Notes: generated from the sequence alone by a model not told the origin. Shown: positions 9,590 through 22,171, counted from the stretch's first letter. The stretch: 64,000 bases of DNA from Incurvaria masculella (GCA_946894095.1 OX335655.1:11966001-12030000), one strand, 5' to 3'. Translations and numbers: made by a program.

Positions 9590-10395
9590 AACAAGTCGAG
9601 CTTTATATCTTTTGCCTTTGCAAATAATATTTTTTTAGGATTTTCTTGAAAGTTCCCTTTGACTGTGCCTGACGCGCTGGGGGAGGCAAATTATTCCAGC
9701 ACTTAGTTGCCGCGTACCGGAAACTTCCTCTAAACTTAACTGACTTGTGCGATGGAATAATTAGAAGCTGATCGCGTTTCAGTGTGTTGTGTGTGTGTAC
9801 ATCTCTAGACCAGTTAAGTTTATTATGAAGGTATTTAGGCGTCCCATGTTTAATGACGTCAAAAAGCAGCGCAGCTAAATGTAGGTCCCGACGCGACGTG
9901 TGCCCACCGTGGTATGTCAAAACAGAATCTAGCGCATGCATTTTGGATTCGCTGGACCAATCGCACAGAAGCCGCATTCAGGTTGGGTCCATACGCTGCA
10001 TCCGACCAACGCCTTCACAAGTTGTATTCTAATCTCTTCCGACAGATGCCTTCTGACTGCATATAAAGTTTTTAGAGTAAACAAGCATAACCTGGCTTTC
10101 TTTCTAATGTGCTCACGAAAACGTAGATCCTGGCAGCGTTCTCTAAGAATGTCTTCTCCATTTATATGCAGTCTTAGCCCAGCAGTATCAACTTTTTTTA
10201 TTTGTGTCTTAGTGCCCACAACAATATATTGGGATTTAGCGGCATTTAATTTTAGATCATGATCGAGCGATATTTTAAAAATTCTATTCAAATCTGCATT
10301 CATGAGTGCCTCTGCTTGTGTAACAGTATCTGGATGAAATGAGAAATAAGCCTGTGTGAAATATACTGTTTTGATTATTCTTGTAAGAACCAATC
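9590..10395 (-). pseudogene. LINE ORF2 C-terminal remnant (CR1/Jockey group)
   Basis: Two overlapping - strand frames (about 10395-9929 and 9977-9603) cover the end of a reverse transcriptase and its C-terminal region. Visible are ALMNADLNRIFKI, HDLKLNAAKSQYIVVGTK, RIQLVKALVGC and, after a frameshift near 9950, HTSRRDLHLAALLFDVIKHG and ATKCWNNLPPPARQ. These are typical of CR1/Jockey-type elements. The polymerase core is missing and the frame is broken: a dead 5'-truncated copy. Confidence 0.75.
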
Positions 10396-10397
10396 GA

Positions 10398-10512
10398 TAG
10401 GGATCTACAGGATCGGTAAACTGTGGAATGCACTGGTATTGCCGAGGCAATTTCCCCAAAGTACGGCGGGCGGGTCCTTCAAACGTGTGGAGAAGCACCT
10501 GGATGGCCGGTA
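10398..10512 (+). pseudogene. LINE 3'-terminal coding fragment
   Basis: GGTAAACTGTGGAATGCACT and GGGTCCTTCAAACGTGTGGA correspond to the GKLWNAL...GSFKHGV...KHL C-terminus that occurs again at 59490-59720 (-) and 54714-54895 (+). This copy has indels and no long frame. Confidence 0.6.
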
Positions 10513-10528
10513 TGATTCTCGCCTCATG

Positions 10529-10937
10529 TTTTTTTTTATGCGACCTGACATGGATGGCTAATACCCCACAACTACCGTAATGATTTTAGCCCAATACACC
10601 ACATTCCCGAAGGAATTAGGTGCCATGCCAGGACCTTCCCTTTATGAGCACGGCTACATTGAACTGGATGGAAAACACGGACAATGTTTCATTGCCGCTT
10701 CGACCATCTTTTCATCCAATGCGATGGTACCAACCCGGGCGGGCTTAAACCCTACCACCTAGTAGGGGAAGGGGACCTACAGTTTTACATGGATTCCGAA
10801 CCATGGAGCAGGTCGAATTCGTGACGAAATGCACTTATCAAACTCTGAAAGAGAAAGACAGTGGTGCATGTCGGAATTGAACCCAGGTCTCTGGTACGCT
10901 AGGCCAGTCCCCGCGCCACTAGGCTACGAGCCGCTCA
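10529..10937 (-). mobile_element. SINE with tRNA-like head
   Basis: T-run at left, then the family body. The - strand starts GAGCGGCTCGTAGCCTAGTG (A-box-like TAGCCTAGTGGCGCG) and continues to GGGTTCAATTCC (B-box-like), before joining the same body seen behind the 5S-like head. Nearly full length. Confidence 0.85.
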
Positions 10938-11537
10938 AAGTTCGGATCTACAGAAAACAAAGCTCGATGTTTTTAAGTTAGCCTTGAAATTTTGAATGTT
11001 TACTTTGCATTCAATATTTTGCTTGTTCGTTAAACCATGTAGTTCGTTAAACAATTACCGTTAATTCAGGTTCTGATAATATTGTGCAAAAATTTACAGG
11101 TAACAGATGTCTCCCTATTATCGTCCTATTGTACATTCGATAGGATGTAAATGAAACATGATGTAGATACTAGATTAGATATGAATACCATGATGGCCTT
11201 ATTGTTCTCGGTTTGAAGAGAAGTTTGAGGAGGGTTGAAATTGTCATGACGAGATGAGAGGACGAAAACAGGCTACAAACACGGAGATAATATCCGTGTG
11301 CGAAGGCTGTGTATGTGCGTCTTTATTATTTGTGATTGTAGGTGTAAATAATGTATTGACGTTGCTATCCATAATCTAGAAGCCTGTTGTGTATTACACC
11401 GCATATTACCACCAAAATACGATTCTAATGCGGTCACAACTTGAAAGCTGGACTTGCACCAACAGTGGGGTTAGTATTGAAATTAAGATAAAATGTGCAA
11501 TGGCGCAAAATAAATCGACAACGATGACGTCATCCGG
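10938..11537. other. No recognisable feature
   Basis: AT-rich sequence without a coding or repeat signal that I can support. Confidence 0.4.
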
Positions 11538-11720
11538 AAGTAATAATAATAATAATAATAAATCTTTATTTCACTGATTAAGCAAGTTCAGTACATGTAC
11601 AGGAATAATAAACAGAACAGTACGTTTCAGATAGTGTAGGTTTGTATGTGTATAGGTGTGTATGCATGTATCGTGTTCATTCAAGAATATTTTTGCTTAA
11701 AGTGAAATGAAAGTGATTCA
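11538..11720 (-). repeat. Probable LINE 3' end, antisense, with (ATT)n tail
   Basis: An (AAT)n run is followed by AAATCTTTATTTCACTGATT; read on the - strand this is an AATAAAG signal followed by ATT repeats, a common LINE terminus. No coding sequence remains. Confidence 0.4.
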
Positions 11721-12739
11721 CATTCATCCGTCCATGTCAATTCCACGAGTACAAGGGCAGAGTACAATACAAGACGGCAGTATTTGGTAAGTAACAGAAT
11801 TGTAGATGATCGGAACCATAGAAATAGGGCTGCGCGCGCAAGCTAGCTCTATGATCGGAACATACTCCCAGAGAAACGACTAAGCGATCTACTCACTGGA
11901 CCAAAGAAAACGTATAAACATGAGAACTGTTAACCAAGCTTGAACATGATTTGGACACATTACATAGTCATTAGAGAACGAGGAAATTTTATTTGCCGTG
12001 AGATTTAAATACAAGACTTCGGACCAATCAGCAAAAAGCTTTGCACGGACAACTCTCGGGACGATCTTACGAAATCATCAATCACCTGGCATTACATTAC
12101 TGGATGGTGTCCATGAACGGATGACATGGCCTTAGTAGGATTATTAATATAAATAGGTGACACCATTAGGGAGTGGTTAAGGGTAGGGTTAGCTTGCAGA
12201 CTCTAGGTATAACACGCAACTATTTAATCGCATTGGATACGAATATAAACATATAAAATACATTCTTGTAGTTTCAGGGATGGCCCTAATTGTATTGATT
12301 CATTGTCTGTCTATGTCGATCTGTTAGTTTGTTAGGGTAAGCACATCAGCTACAATACTTTTCTTTTTTTCTTTTCTTGTGATTTATCCTTTTATAATTT
12401 GCCTGTGTGTCATGTTACTGGTTGCTGGTAATTAGTAATTTATATATCCTGTTAATTATTAAATATGTATCCATTTTAATACCAAATACAACAAATGAAA
12501 ATTTAAAAGCACTGACACTAAGTTAGCAATCTTTTTATTTGAATAAAGTTGCATGCTTCGTTCGTTTTTCGTTTTTTTTTGGGTTCAAAATGTAAAATCG
12601 AATTTAAATTAAGAATGCGTTGCATCGTCTCTGGGTGTATTGTATTTTTTTTAGTTTATTGATCGCCTTAAAATTTTCTAAAAAGTTTACAGTAGTCAAG
12701 TTCACACCGCTGTTCTCACTCATAGATAAATGTCTCACT
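11721..12739. other. No recognisable feature
   Basis: AT-rich; no supported gene, repeat or terminal structure. Confidence 0.4.
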
Positions 12740-13195
12740 ATACGTGCCACGTCGATACCTATCTTCTGCATTTGCGGCGAGGTTCGCGGTGAAGTTGCGG
12801 TTGCGGCTGCGGGGTGGGGCGCGGCGTGCGGGTGGGAGCGGGGCGCGCGCTGGAGGCGTGGTGGCTCGGGCCGTGAACCAGCAACGCGCGCAGACTAGCA
12901 GTTCAAGATCACGGCCGACCTTACCGTTCACCTGCTGCAGCGCTGGATCGTGCGCTTCACTCCACTCTGCTAAGCCACACTCCGCTAGGATACTCTCGTC
13001 TCTTTCGGACGGTTATCGAACGATAGAGATCCCGCTGTCGGCACTCGCGATTAGCACATTTTATGTGGCAAGAGTAGAACTGGCAGCTGTGCAATACCGA
13101 AACTGGCACGCGCGCGCCGAAACCTGTGATTGCCGGGGTGTTTTTATTCTGTGCCGGTGTGTTTTAGGCAGTTTTAAGAAACAAAAAATACAATA
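12740..13195 (+). promoter_or_regulatory. CpG-rich block, candidate upstream promoter or 5' exon of the transporter gene
   Basis: A sharp rise in GC and CpG (e.g. GGGGCGCGCGCTGGAGGCG) stands out from AT-rich surroundings, about 5.7 kb before the first coding exon. Such islands often mark promoters or noncoding first exons. A GT donor-like site (AAAAAAGGGTATCT) lies just after, near 13200. Overlapping frames on both strands here are explained by base composition. The link to the transporter gene is inference only. Confidence 0.3.
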
Positions 13196-16100
13196 AAAAA
13201 GGGTATCTAGCTACCATTTACATCATTGATATTTCGGGAGCAGACATCTAGTGCTCTAGAGTCCGAACTGAAAGAAAACACAAAGCTTCTTATAGATGTC
13301 GCATGAGCGACCTCACCTTAGAAAAGTCAGACCTGTCATTCCCATGGAGGTGAAGCCTCAATGGTCATTCCTGTCAAGTTTTATTTTTAAGTTCTTAGAT
13401 AGATTACATAAAGACGTACTTCGTGATGCAGTTAGAATAAGCTTTGGAGGAGAAGATGAGTTTTTGTTTGTCATCAAACTAATTTTATTTTTATTGACCA
13501 GCACAAGAAATATAATACGTTATGTTATTGTGATATTGTCTTTCACACGACTTCATTTGATTCGCATAATTTGGAACAATTTGTTTTTGGAATAGTATAG
13601 AGAAAATTTAGTCATTTCAATTATTTAAATATATTTAGTAAATAAATTCTTTAAATATATTTTGTTTAATTTCGTAGGTTCTTCGCCACCTGTCGTGATA
13701 AATAAACAGATAGGTATCTTCCCGATTTTGTCTCGGGACAAAACACAAATGTCTTTCAGAATTTTCTTTCAGAAATGGATAACCAATTTTACATCCCAGT
13801 GGTTGTGGAGAAATAGACTCGGTCAGGATGTGACATTAATAAAGATACAATATCCTATATTCCGTTCTTCCACCCGACCGATCGTTGTCCAGTCCATTTT
13901 ATTTCCTGAAGAAAATGTAACATTAATCAAAATGTCGGCTCGCCTTTTGCGATGCTCTTCGCATAATGAAGGCCTCAAAGGAGTTGTCGGAATAAATTAA
14001 CGAGTTTGTTAATTATTGAGTAACGCTCGTCTTCTTTACCGGCTATTGTCTCTGCGCCAACGTAAAATCGAGTTATAATTTGACGGATAACCAAATAGTC
14101 ATGCAATGTTTAAGAATAAAATAATTTGACACTGTATTGGACTGCTTCTTCGGACGTAGTGCTCACTTAGTTCAGTCGCGTATTGAGTTCAGTTATCAAA
14201 TTTTTCTATTATGTAAAAAAATAACTCGCCATTTAGATACCTCTCCGAGGACCGTGAAAAGCAAGTACATACTAATAAAAGTGTGCCGATTCATGACGCC
14301 ATAACTATATTTACCATCGAACAAAAATATAGTGAAACGCCTCAGTAAGTTTAAATACATGGATAATTTCCCGTTCTTATTTTTTAAATTGCGTATTTCT
14401 TTTAAATGAGAATAAAAAATATCATCCTAGCATTGGAACTTAAAAAGAAGTGTGATGGCTTGATATAAAAAAGTATAAATATGAGAAATATTCCGATTCA
14501 TTGTAGATTTCTGCTTTAGTCAGAAATGTATAGAAATTGAGCCCTTTTCTACAATATTATTTAAAAAAATTATGGAAATACAAATAAACGAAAACAGTTC
14601 AATCGCTAAAGGACGAATTATATATTTTCGTCAGACTGCGCTGGTTTACTGCGGTATCTCGGCAAAATTTACGTTTTGGCTAGTACGAGTCCTTTTATGT
14701 AATATATTAATAATTGCTATTGCAAAACGTAACCATACAAACACACAAAACATAAAACATCTCTCCAAAAGTGAAAATAAATAAAAAAAACATACGGTGT
14801 TCACGCTCGTGAAGCAATGCGAATAATGATTTTGTGCATTTTTGTTTACATTCTAAAAGTAATCTTAAAGACATGCATGCAGACACCAACGCGTGTAACT
14901 TTACCCTAGAGCTGTTATTGATAGAACATGTGTAGCGACATTTTTTTATTGAAATGAGCAACATCTCTGAGTTATAACAATGAAAATTGTAGATAAAACA
15001 CATTAATTAGAGTCGGGAAATACCTGGAGGCATATCGACTATGGTGAAGAAAGTTTGAAAAAAAAAAAACCAATTTCTTACTTTGTCAGAAATTGTCCAT
15101 ACCTCACAGCCTACCATGAAACATGATACTTGACATGAAAAAACGAAACTTATAAGAATGTGTTCAAGGCATTTTTTGGAATACATCCTTTTAATGTGTA
15201 GGTTTTTCAAGCAAAACAATGTTTTTGTTTAATTGCCAATTGATTTATTAAAGGTAAAACATTAAAAAAAATTTTTTTATCCATAATCCGTTACCCTAAA
15301 TACTACGGTATTGGCGGACTTGCCACGGGACTCGCCATGTTTACATAGAGTAGCGGGTGGTTGTGCCACCAAAAATGTACGTCTCCCGGGCTTGTTAGTT
15401 CAATTTCGATCGAGTTTTATTGATCGGTCGCGGAGGCCAAATCAATTCCGGCCATTGCGGATCGATTCCTTCGCGAAGCATCGTATCGCCCTTTAGATGG
15501 TCAATTTGCTTTTTCTAAATAAATATGAATAAAAATGCGCCTGAAGTATTATTTTCCACAAATTGTCGATGGGCGTACGTAACTTTAAGTATGTCCAAGA
15601 GCCATTTTGTACGATCAAAGGCATATTCTAAGCATTGAGTGCTGGATTTATTTTATATTGGTAGCGAATGCGTGTTTCGTTTTTTTTTAAAACAGTCAGC
15701 TTTACTTTTCTGAACAGACAGAAGTTTGTTTGATGTTGCTATGCAAACACACAATCCTCGTTCGAAATTCGAATTACGAACACGTCAAGAACCTAGCCTT
15801 TTGTTTTTACTTAATTATTTAACTTATTTCGGCTCTCAACATTTCATAACTATTTGACAGATAGCCAGGCGAGTAGCCAGGTTATGTTAAAAATTCAGAA
15901 AAAAATATATCTGAAAAAAAGAGCAATTCGCAGGCTTCGTTGAAACATATTATCAAAAGAACAAATTATTGTCTATCATTAAATTATACCACAACAAAGA
16001 CATTTCTGTGTCGCAGCATAGGTATCTACTGTAACTCATATAAAGTGAGTAAGCTGATAAAAAGCATTACGGAAAACTTCAGCAAATAAACCTTTACTTC

Positions 16101-16678
16101 TCATGATACCGGTTGGATCCAGTCGAGACACCGCTATCGCACAAACTGGAAAGCGGTCTGATCCCATTGTTCCAATGTTTGACAAATATACACAATACAA
16201 AGCAAATTATTACTACTCTGAGGATGCAACCTGGCTAAATTAAATCACACATTACAAAAAAAAAACACTTTGCTACAAAATGACCGTTGAGAATATAGCG
16301 GCAAGACCTAAACAAAAATGTCCTGATGAGACGGGGCGTAGGAGTGGCTTAGGGTGGAGTGGTAGCTGTCAAAGGTCGATTTGGCGTGCACAATCTCCGG
16401 TTGGTGTTAATACTAAGTTGCCAGTGGACAAAACCGATTTTTTGTACAATGCCATACCATACCATACCATACACGGTGAAGTACGCGGGATGGCACTAAA
16501 ATATAGGGTATTTTTTCCTTTGGGCTATAGGCTTTGCATCCGAAATAACAAAAAGCTTCTGGACTCTGCTGACATTGATACACATCAGCTGCTTAGCTAC
16601 CGCCATATTTATATTTAACCGCCGAGAAACGAGTCGTTATTTTTGGTACGGATTAGGTTGTGACGTCAATTCATGGGT
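13196..16678. other. Long region without a supportable gene
   Basis: Mostly AT-rich. Short frames at 13296-13595, 13662-14000 and 16280-16618 have no recognisable domain, no paired splice context and no repeat in the window. I see no clear repeat family apart from simple CCATACCATACC at about 16450. Confidence 0.35.
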
Positions 16679-16820
16679 TGTCAGTCAGTCAGTCAGTCAG
16701 ATTCAGATTCAGATTCAGAGATAATTTATTTGCCTAGTCAGTTGTATGTACAGGGGCTCACCCGTGGGCGAGTGTGTCAGCTTTACATTTTACAAGGGTG
16801 TCTTACAACTAGAATGTATC
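16679..16820 (-). repeat. LINE tail with (GACT)n and (TGAATC)n microsatellites
   Basis: CAGTCAGTCAGTCAGTCAG is followed by three GATTCA-type repeats and AGATAATTTATTTGCC, the layout of an antisense LINE terminus. It lies between two stretches of CAGTCAGT, so it probably inserted into the tail of the RTE fragment at 16821. Confidence 0.5.
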
Positions 16821-17045
16821 AGTCAGTCAGCGTGTTTGCGTCCACTGCTGGACATACCCCTATTCAATTTTTGTCGAGTCGGCCAGTCCCCGGCCCTGAG
16901 CGGTACGGAACCACTGCTTTCCGCCGACGCACTTGATGTCGTCGTCCCGGGTGGTATTCCCACATTCAGTTTTTTTGTCCAAAGCCGCGCCAGTGTAGAA
17001 CACGGTTACTCCAAGTCGTCTCTTGTGCCGATATTTGCCTGATCG
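16821..17045 (-). pseudogene. RTE-type LINE 3' terminus
   Basis: The - strand reads toward TGTCCAGCAGTGGACGCAAA and ends in (GACT)n, the usual end of lepidopteran RTE-like elements. The same segment recurs at 25559-25728 and 47545-47935. A GACGACGACATC block corresponds to the DD of the RWDDDI motif visible at 47.6 kb. Confidence 0.65.
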
Positions 17046-17124
17046 GAGATTTGACAGCGGTTAGGTTGTAGTTGGTATCAGAACGTGACTAACCGGAGAT
17101 TGTACACTCCAGCCTTAGCCCCGA

Positions 17125-17280
17125 TTGCACGAAGAGACGGCCGAGTTAATCAATGTTCAAACACGTCACTTTTAGTGAACCGATTGGAGTTCCTTCCATA
17201 TTGTCCATACAAAGTGACGTGTTTAATCATACGTTTACGTTGATTTTGATTTTTTGTCCTTTCGTGCACTCCGCCTTTAG
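17125..17280. mobile_element. Small element with imperfect terminal inverted repeats
   Basis: ACACGTCACTT near 17160 and AAGTGACGTGT near 17212 are inverse, and the outer parts (TTGCACGAAG / CTTTCGTGCA) also pair. This is MITE-like. TSD not identifiable. Confidence 0.4.
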
Positions 17281-18544
17281 GGTATAAGTAGTTAAGAAAA
17301 CAAATACATCAGGCAGGTCTACTGTTTCTTTGACTTCTGTGGGTCTACGAAGTACACGCATAAAGCAGTTTATGAGGAAGTAACGTCTCTTTTGCAAGTT
17401 TATATCTGTTGTTTGCTAGCACACACATTGTTACTCATATCTCTAGCATCATTGTGTAATTTCATAATTATCACATGAATCGGCACATACCTTTTATAAC
17501 CCTGTCGACACAGAATGTATTCATCATAGTGTATGCTCATCGTACATACCACCCATTGACGGATACCACCCTTTCGGAAAAAAAGAACTGTAGTGAAAAT
17601 ATAACTATGCTTTTCTTAATAATGCTACGAATAAAATTGTTTGGAAGATAAAAATAGTTTAAAGGGAATGGTAATTATAATTGGCTTCTGCCTGTCAGTC
17701 CGCTAGTAACTTGAGAATATACATTTTCTTTTACTTTCAATCACGCTAAATTACTTGAGTGGGGTCAAATAAGAGAAATTAGGCAAAAATGCACTGTTCA
17801 TTTTGCCCCCTACAACAAATTGAAATCATAAAATAGAATTTACTACGTTGTGAAACTTCGGTTAGATCACCGGCCACTGTTTGGTGCTACGATGAGGCTA
17901 CGAAACTGAAAAAGTGGTGCTACGCACTAACTAATAAGTTCGTAGCAAAATCTGTAGAATCTTGGAAGTTATATTCGTAGCAGCTCGCAGCAAACATGCA
18001 TGTGTTCTTACCAAACGTATTTGTTCGTCATATATCCTAGATATATGATAAACTTATTGGTTTATAGTCCGAAAATGGGACAGTGAAACAATTGACTGAT
18101 TCCATTGGCAAAATTGGTTTAGTCAATTAAATATATTTTGTAAGTTTGAAAGACACAAAAAAATGGTATTTCCTTTCACCACTACTTAACAAACATATGA
18201 ACGACTGATGGGTTGAAAATGTTCTAAAGGTTTTTTACCATGACCAGTGATTTTTTAATCTTTCAGATTGAGTTTTTTTAAAATTACTAACTTATAATTT
18301 GCTACTGACTAAAACAAATTATCAGTGCTTGCTTAGATACCTTTGTACCGGAAAATAATTCAGAAAGAGGTGTGAAACCGCAGAGTATATTTGATAATAC
18401 CACATCACATACATCATCACTATTATCACAAGTAGGTATACATATGATGAGGGCAGTATATTGACACTGAACGATTTAATATTGTTGAATTAAAATTTTA
18501 ATGCAAATCAATGAACTTAATTTGAACTTAAATTTGTATGCATG
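17281..18544. other. No recognisable feature
   Basis: AT-rich sequence upstream of the first coding exon; no supportable gene or repeat. Confidence 0.4.
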
Positions 18545-18745
18545 TGTCAGTGGGCTGCGTCTCACGAACCGTAATAAGTTGAAATGTTCACGGAGTGTGT
18601 ATTATTACTAATATTAAAAAAAATCAATATGATAAAAATTAAAGGGGGCCCCGATACAAGAAACATTACTTAAATGAGTTAAATCTTGTACGATAGTACG
18701 GAACCCTTCGTGGGCGAGTCCGAGTCGGACTAGGCCGGTTTTTTT
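18545..18745 (+). mobile_element. SINE family B, 5'-truncated
   Basis: The 3' two thirds of a family also seen at 32225, 42727 and 59214: CGAACCGTAATA, GAGTGTGTATTATT, GGTACGGAACCCTTCGTG-like block, CGAGTCCGAGTCGGAC and terminal GGCCGGTTTTTTT. It ends about 100 bp before the first coding exon. Confidence 0.7.
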
Positions 18746-18876
18746 CATTGTATCAAAATGTATACCGCGCCCAATTTTTTCGTATGCTTGTGCCTTTCAT
18801 TTCACATTTACGTTTTACTTATCCTCAACATGTCGGTTGTTCGCAGATGACCTAACGTCGTTGATCAGTCCTCAAC

Positions 18877-18972
18877 ATGATACCGAAGAAGAAGCACAAC
18901 GCATCGTCGGCGTCCCTGGCGTCTGCTTTCAGCAACCAGGGCCTGGCAGTCTCCACGCAGTCCGTCGATAAG
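18877..18972 (+). CDS. SLC26A11: SLC26A11-like transporter, coding exon 1 (isoform A)
   Basis: Starts ATG with MIPKKKHNASSASLASA and ends VSTQSVDK at the donor AAG|GTAGGC, phase 0 (residues 1-32). The exon probably begins at 18847 after TTCGCAG; in the 30 nt before the ATG, the same frame reads ATG-ACC-TAA and a further TGA, so the start is bounded by in-frame stops and may carry a two-codon upstream ORF. The peptide is a cytosolic-type Ser/Lys-rich N-terminus without a signal peptide. It is less certain than the membrane-domain exons because N-termini of this family are poorly conserved. Confidence 0.7.
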
Positions 18973-20287
18973 GTAGGCCTTCCACGATGGTCACCGATCT
19001 CTTTAGGCCTGTGGCCTACAGCCCATAAAACATTACAATAGGTGTCGTGGGACGCCCGTTAGGAACGAAGTTTCTTCAAAGTCAGACGGAACAACATTTC
19101 ACAACCTGTCGTCAAGTTAAACACGACATTACGCTTAAAGCGCTAAACGCCATTTTATGTAAAAGTCACTACGCCCCCCCATAAAAACAAGTTTTGGTTG
19201 CTACTCGCGTCCTTCCATGCTCGCTGGCCATATTGACCAATATAACCATGGCACGCCAAGCCAATATCTTAATCTTGTTAATTGTTTGTGGCTATTAATT
19301 TTGTTATTATTATCAACATTTGTACTATTCGATTTTTGTAATATTCCAAATATTACAAAAATCGATTTCCTTATTATTTTATGATTCATCCTGCGCTTTC
19401 TTTGGAATTCGATAGCGAGCGTGATTCGGTGTACCTAAACATTCATGTCTGAACGTTAAACGTAAATTTAAGCAGTGCACTTGGAAAATGGTGTGGATAC
19501 ACACATTTATTAAGCGGAAGCGTGTGCTACTGTCATTTCCGGGCGGCCTAGACAGACACACGTACGATAAACACATCGGCGATGCACTTCGTGTGACGTA
19601 GATGTAGGGAGTTCCTTCACATCCGCTTATCTACCCGCCCGGGAAAGCGTCGTGTAGAGGCGCCAAGATTGACGTCATCCCGAAGCCAGAGCGTGGAATC
19701 TCAATTTTCATTTAATGCTCCGCTCTCACACCACAGAATAAATAATAGCTAATAAACCCACAGGGTTATTTGTGTGGACTTTGGTAGTTTGAAGGCTAAT
19801 TAATAATTAATACATTAAAAAGTATTTTTTTTTCATATTATGCTATAAATACTTACACTGATGGACGATAACTTTTTTTATGCTAGATGAAAATACATAC
19901 GTAAATACATACTTACTTGAGTGTATAAATAACATCAATGAATATGCGCATAGTATTTTGTTATTGATTGGCGTAATTTGTAATACAATAGTATTTAGGA
20001 CTTAATATTTCTGTAGATTATTTACGGGCGATGGCGGCCATGGGACCTACAGAGTCTGCGCTAAAAACCACTATTTGTAGCACATGGTAGAAGAAGCGAA
20101 GTGAGGATTGTGTGGCCCGTAGCTTAGGGTTTAAGACTCGTGGTCTCTTATATAAGACACTGCGGGTTAAAATCCCAGGGTATGTATTTCTTTTTTATCA
20201 GAGATTGAAATGTCAGTTTTTGTTACTTAATGCTCCGGAACTTCTAGCTCCTTTTCCGCTTGTTTAACGACTTTAATTTATTTGTAG
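18973..20287 (+). other. Intron 1 of the transporter gene
   Basis: Borders GTAGGC...TTTGTAG. Contains short frames with no domain and the tRNA-like stretch at 20117. Otherwise no recognised feature. Confidence 0.6.
20117..20187 (+). repeat. Degenerate tRNA-like sequence
   Basis: GTAGCTTAGGGTTTAAGA resembles an A box and GCGGGTTAAAATCCC a B box at tRNA spacing, with a possible anticodon-like stem (GTCT/AGAC). The acceptor arms do not pair, so this is probably a tRNA pseudogene or SINE head and not a functional tRNA. Confidence 0.3.
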
Positions 20288-20345
20288 GTGACGGACGCCG
20301 ACGCGACCCCTCACGGCGGCCTGCGAGGCAGCAATGAGCTCATAC
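20288..20345 (+). CDS. SLC26A11: SLC26A11-like transporter, coding exon 2
   Basis: Acceptor TTTATTTGTAG, donor ATAC|GTAAGT. Reads VTDADATPHGGLRGSNELI (residues 33-51) and ends in phase 1, which is the phase required by the exon at 58069 (completing a CTG codon). No domain; hydrophilic N-terminal linker. GC content is far above the flanking introns, supporting a real exon. Confidence 0.7.
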
Positions 20346-22010
20346 GTAAGTACTGAACCATACGTAAACCTACCTGTATTTCGCGCCAAACTTAAATATG
20401 CCTCGAAAGCGCGCGCGTGCACTCCATGCCCTTTTCTCGAGAGCGTTTTTTTTTGTGCGCGATGCGCATATAAATTTGGCGCGTACTCTATAGGGAAAAA
20501 AAATATGCCTACTTTTTTGTACATAGAGTTTGACAGCTTCGAACACGAGAACTTCTCGTGCTCGCTACCCTGAGTACGTACTGTACGTTCGCAGCTACCT
20601 ACTTAAGGGGGTGTGTGCTTCACAGAACTTATATTTGGTAACTTACTATTTTTGCGGATTTAAAGCAGAAATAGCTACGAGCGACTGTGGCGCCATCTAC
20701 AAGGACGCACAAGCACCCTTAATGCAATATTTATTGTAACGTTCGAGCGACGAAGGAAAAGTATAGGAGATTTTTTCAACATTAACTTTGGCTGGTTTTA
20801 GCGCAAGTCTACGTATTCCTTGTTAATTCCATGTAAATCCGTTGTAGCGTTAGAAGCTAACAATAAATTTGACGTATTCATAATAGCTATAAGTATCTTT
20901 AAGGCGCTGGTTCTAGCCAATATATAAAGTTTCACGAGGCACCCGACTAAAATAGCTTAGTCCGACGATTACAATAAAGATTTGTATACAAAAAAGGCGT
21001 ACATCATGGATAGAAGTTAAGTTATAAAAAAACCAAAACGTACAGACGTAGCTCTCGGGTTATTTATTTAATGTGAAAAATTTCAGAAAAATGTTTCTTC
21101 ATTTGACTGAGACAACTGGCACGAGCCATTGCATGGAAGTTGATCACCTCATTATCCTCTTAAGGCGACATATGCCGACCCACAGCCGAAACGCGATCGC
21201 TTTGCATTTTTAGTTTTCTTACTAAGCTCTTTTATGCAAATTTGGTCATCGGAAAAAGTTGACAATGCACCATTTTATGGTTAGACTAACAGATAGTGGT
21301 CGTTACCATTTAACATAATAAACTTCACCTGTTCTCTTCTTCCCTAACATGGGAAACTTCAATTTAAAACTTTAGATGGATTTTGTTTATTTTGGCTATA
21401 CATTAATTACAGTTCATAAGAAATAACGATTCTGAGCAAATAGGGCGAAACCCATCGGAATCGCTCATGTTTTCATTTATTGTAATTAATATAACGCCAA
21501 AATAAACGATATTTTCAGGTGGAATACTAGAGGATAGATTAGCCAATATAATAAAAAAAATAAAGCCTCACCACTCATGTTGTGAAAGTTAACGCACATC
21601 AAAGTTTTTCCAAGCGGAGCCAGTTTTCAATGACGAGGACCAACTTTGATTCATTTAAATTATAAAATGGTTCCATGCCAAGTTTTTTCAATAATAATGT
21701 CTTCATAAAAGTGCTTAATGACTAGAAGTATATTGTGATATCTTATCGAATACGGCCGTTCTGGTCTAGGGTCATATTTTGTCCCCTTAAATGAAACGTG
21801 CCAACAATATTATAGCAATTTCCTGCTGTTCTTTCGGCTCGAGCTAATAAGATGTTTAGTACTCCCTTCTACGAAAATAAAATACAATTTGTTGGCCGAA
21901 CGCACCTAAGTAATCGATTCTCCGCGGGGTCCATCGTATTGAGTCCGCCGCCGCGCCGCGTGTCGCTACACCGTGACGCGGTGAGGCCGGTCCTAGAAGA
22001 TTCTTTCTTG

Positions 22011-22146
22011 GGCTACACATGGACTCAATTGACTAACATCAATAAACGATTTTAAAACCGAACCTTGACGAAAAAAAAAGGGATACACATAGACTGAAGT
22101 GACTACCATCAATAAACGTTTTTAAAACCGAGCCTTGGCGAAGAAA
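22011..22146. repeat. Two-unit tandem duplication of about 65 bp
   Basis: GGCTACACATGGACTCAATT... and GGATACACATAGACTGAAGT... both run through ACATCAATAAACG/CCATCAATAAACG to AAACCGAACCTTG/AAACCGAGCCTTG. Just upstream is a short GC-rich CCGCCGCGCCGCG stretch. Confidence 0.75.
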
Positions 22147-22171
22147 TCTCGGCATTTTAATGTATATGTAT

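Noticed and set aside
9936..10262. + strand 108-codon frame
   Set aside because: Antisense shadow of the CR1/Jockey-type remnant on the - strand.
12620..13196. Three overlapping open frames on both strands in the CpG-rich block
   Set aside because: They overlap in opposite orientations, consist of Arg/Ala/Gly runs expected from GC-rich DNA, and lack domains.
13296..14000. Frames starting MSHERPHLRKV and MFNFVGSSPP as possible exons of a second gene
   Set aside because: No recognisable family, no paired splice sites in phase with another exon, and AT-driven Phe/Ile-rich extensions.
20117..20187. Functional tRNA gene
   Set aside because: A- and B-box-like motifs are present but the acceptor stem does not pair and the anticodon loop is irregular.
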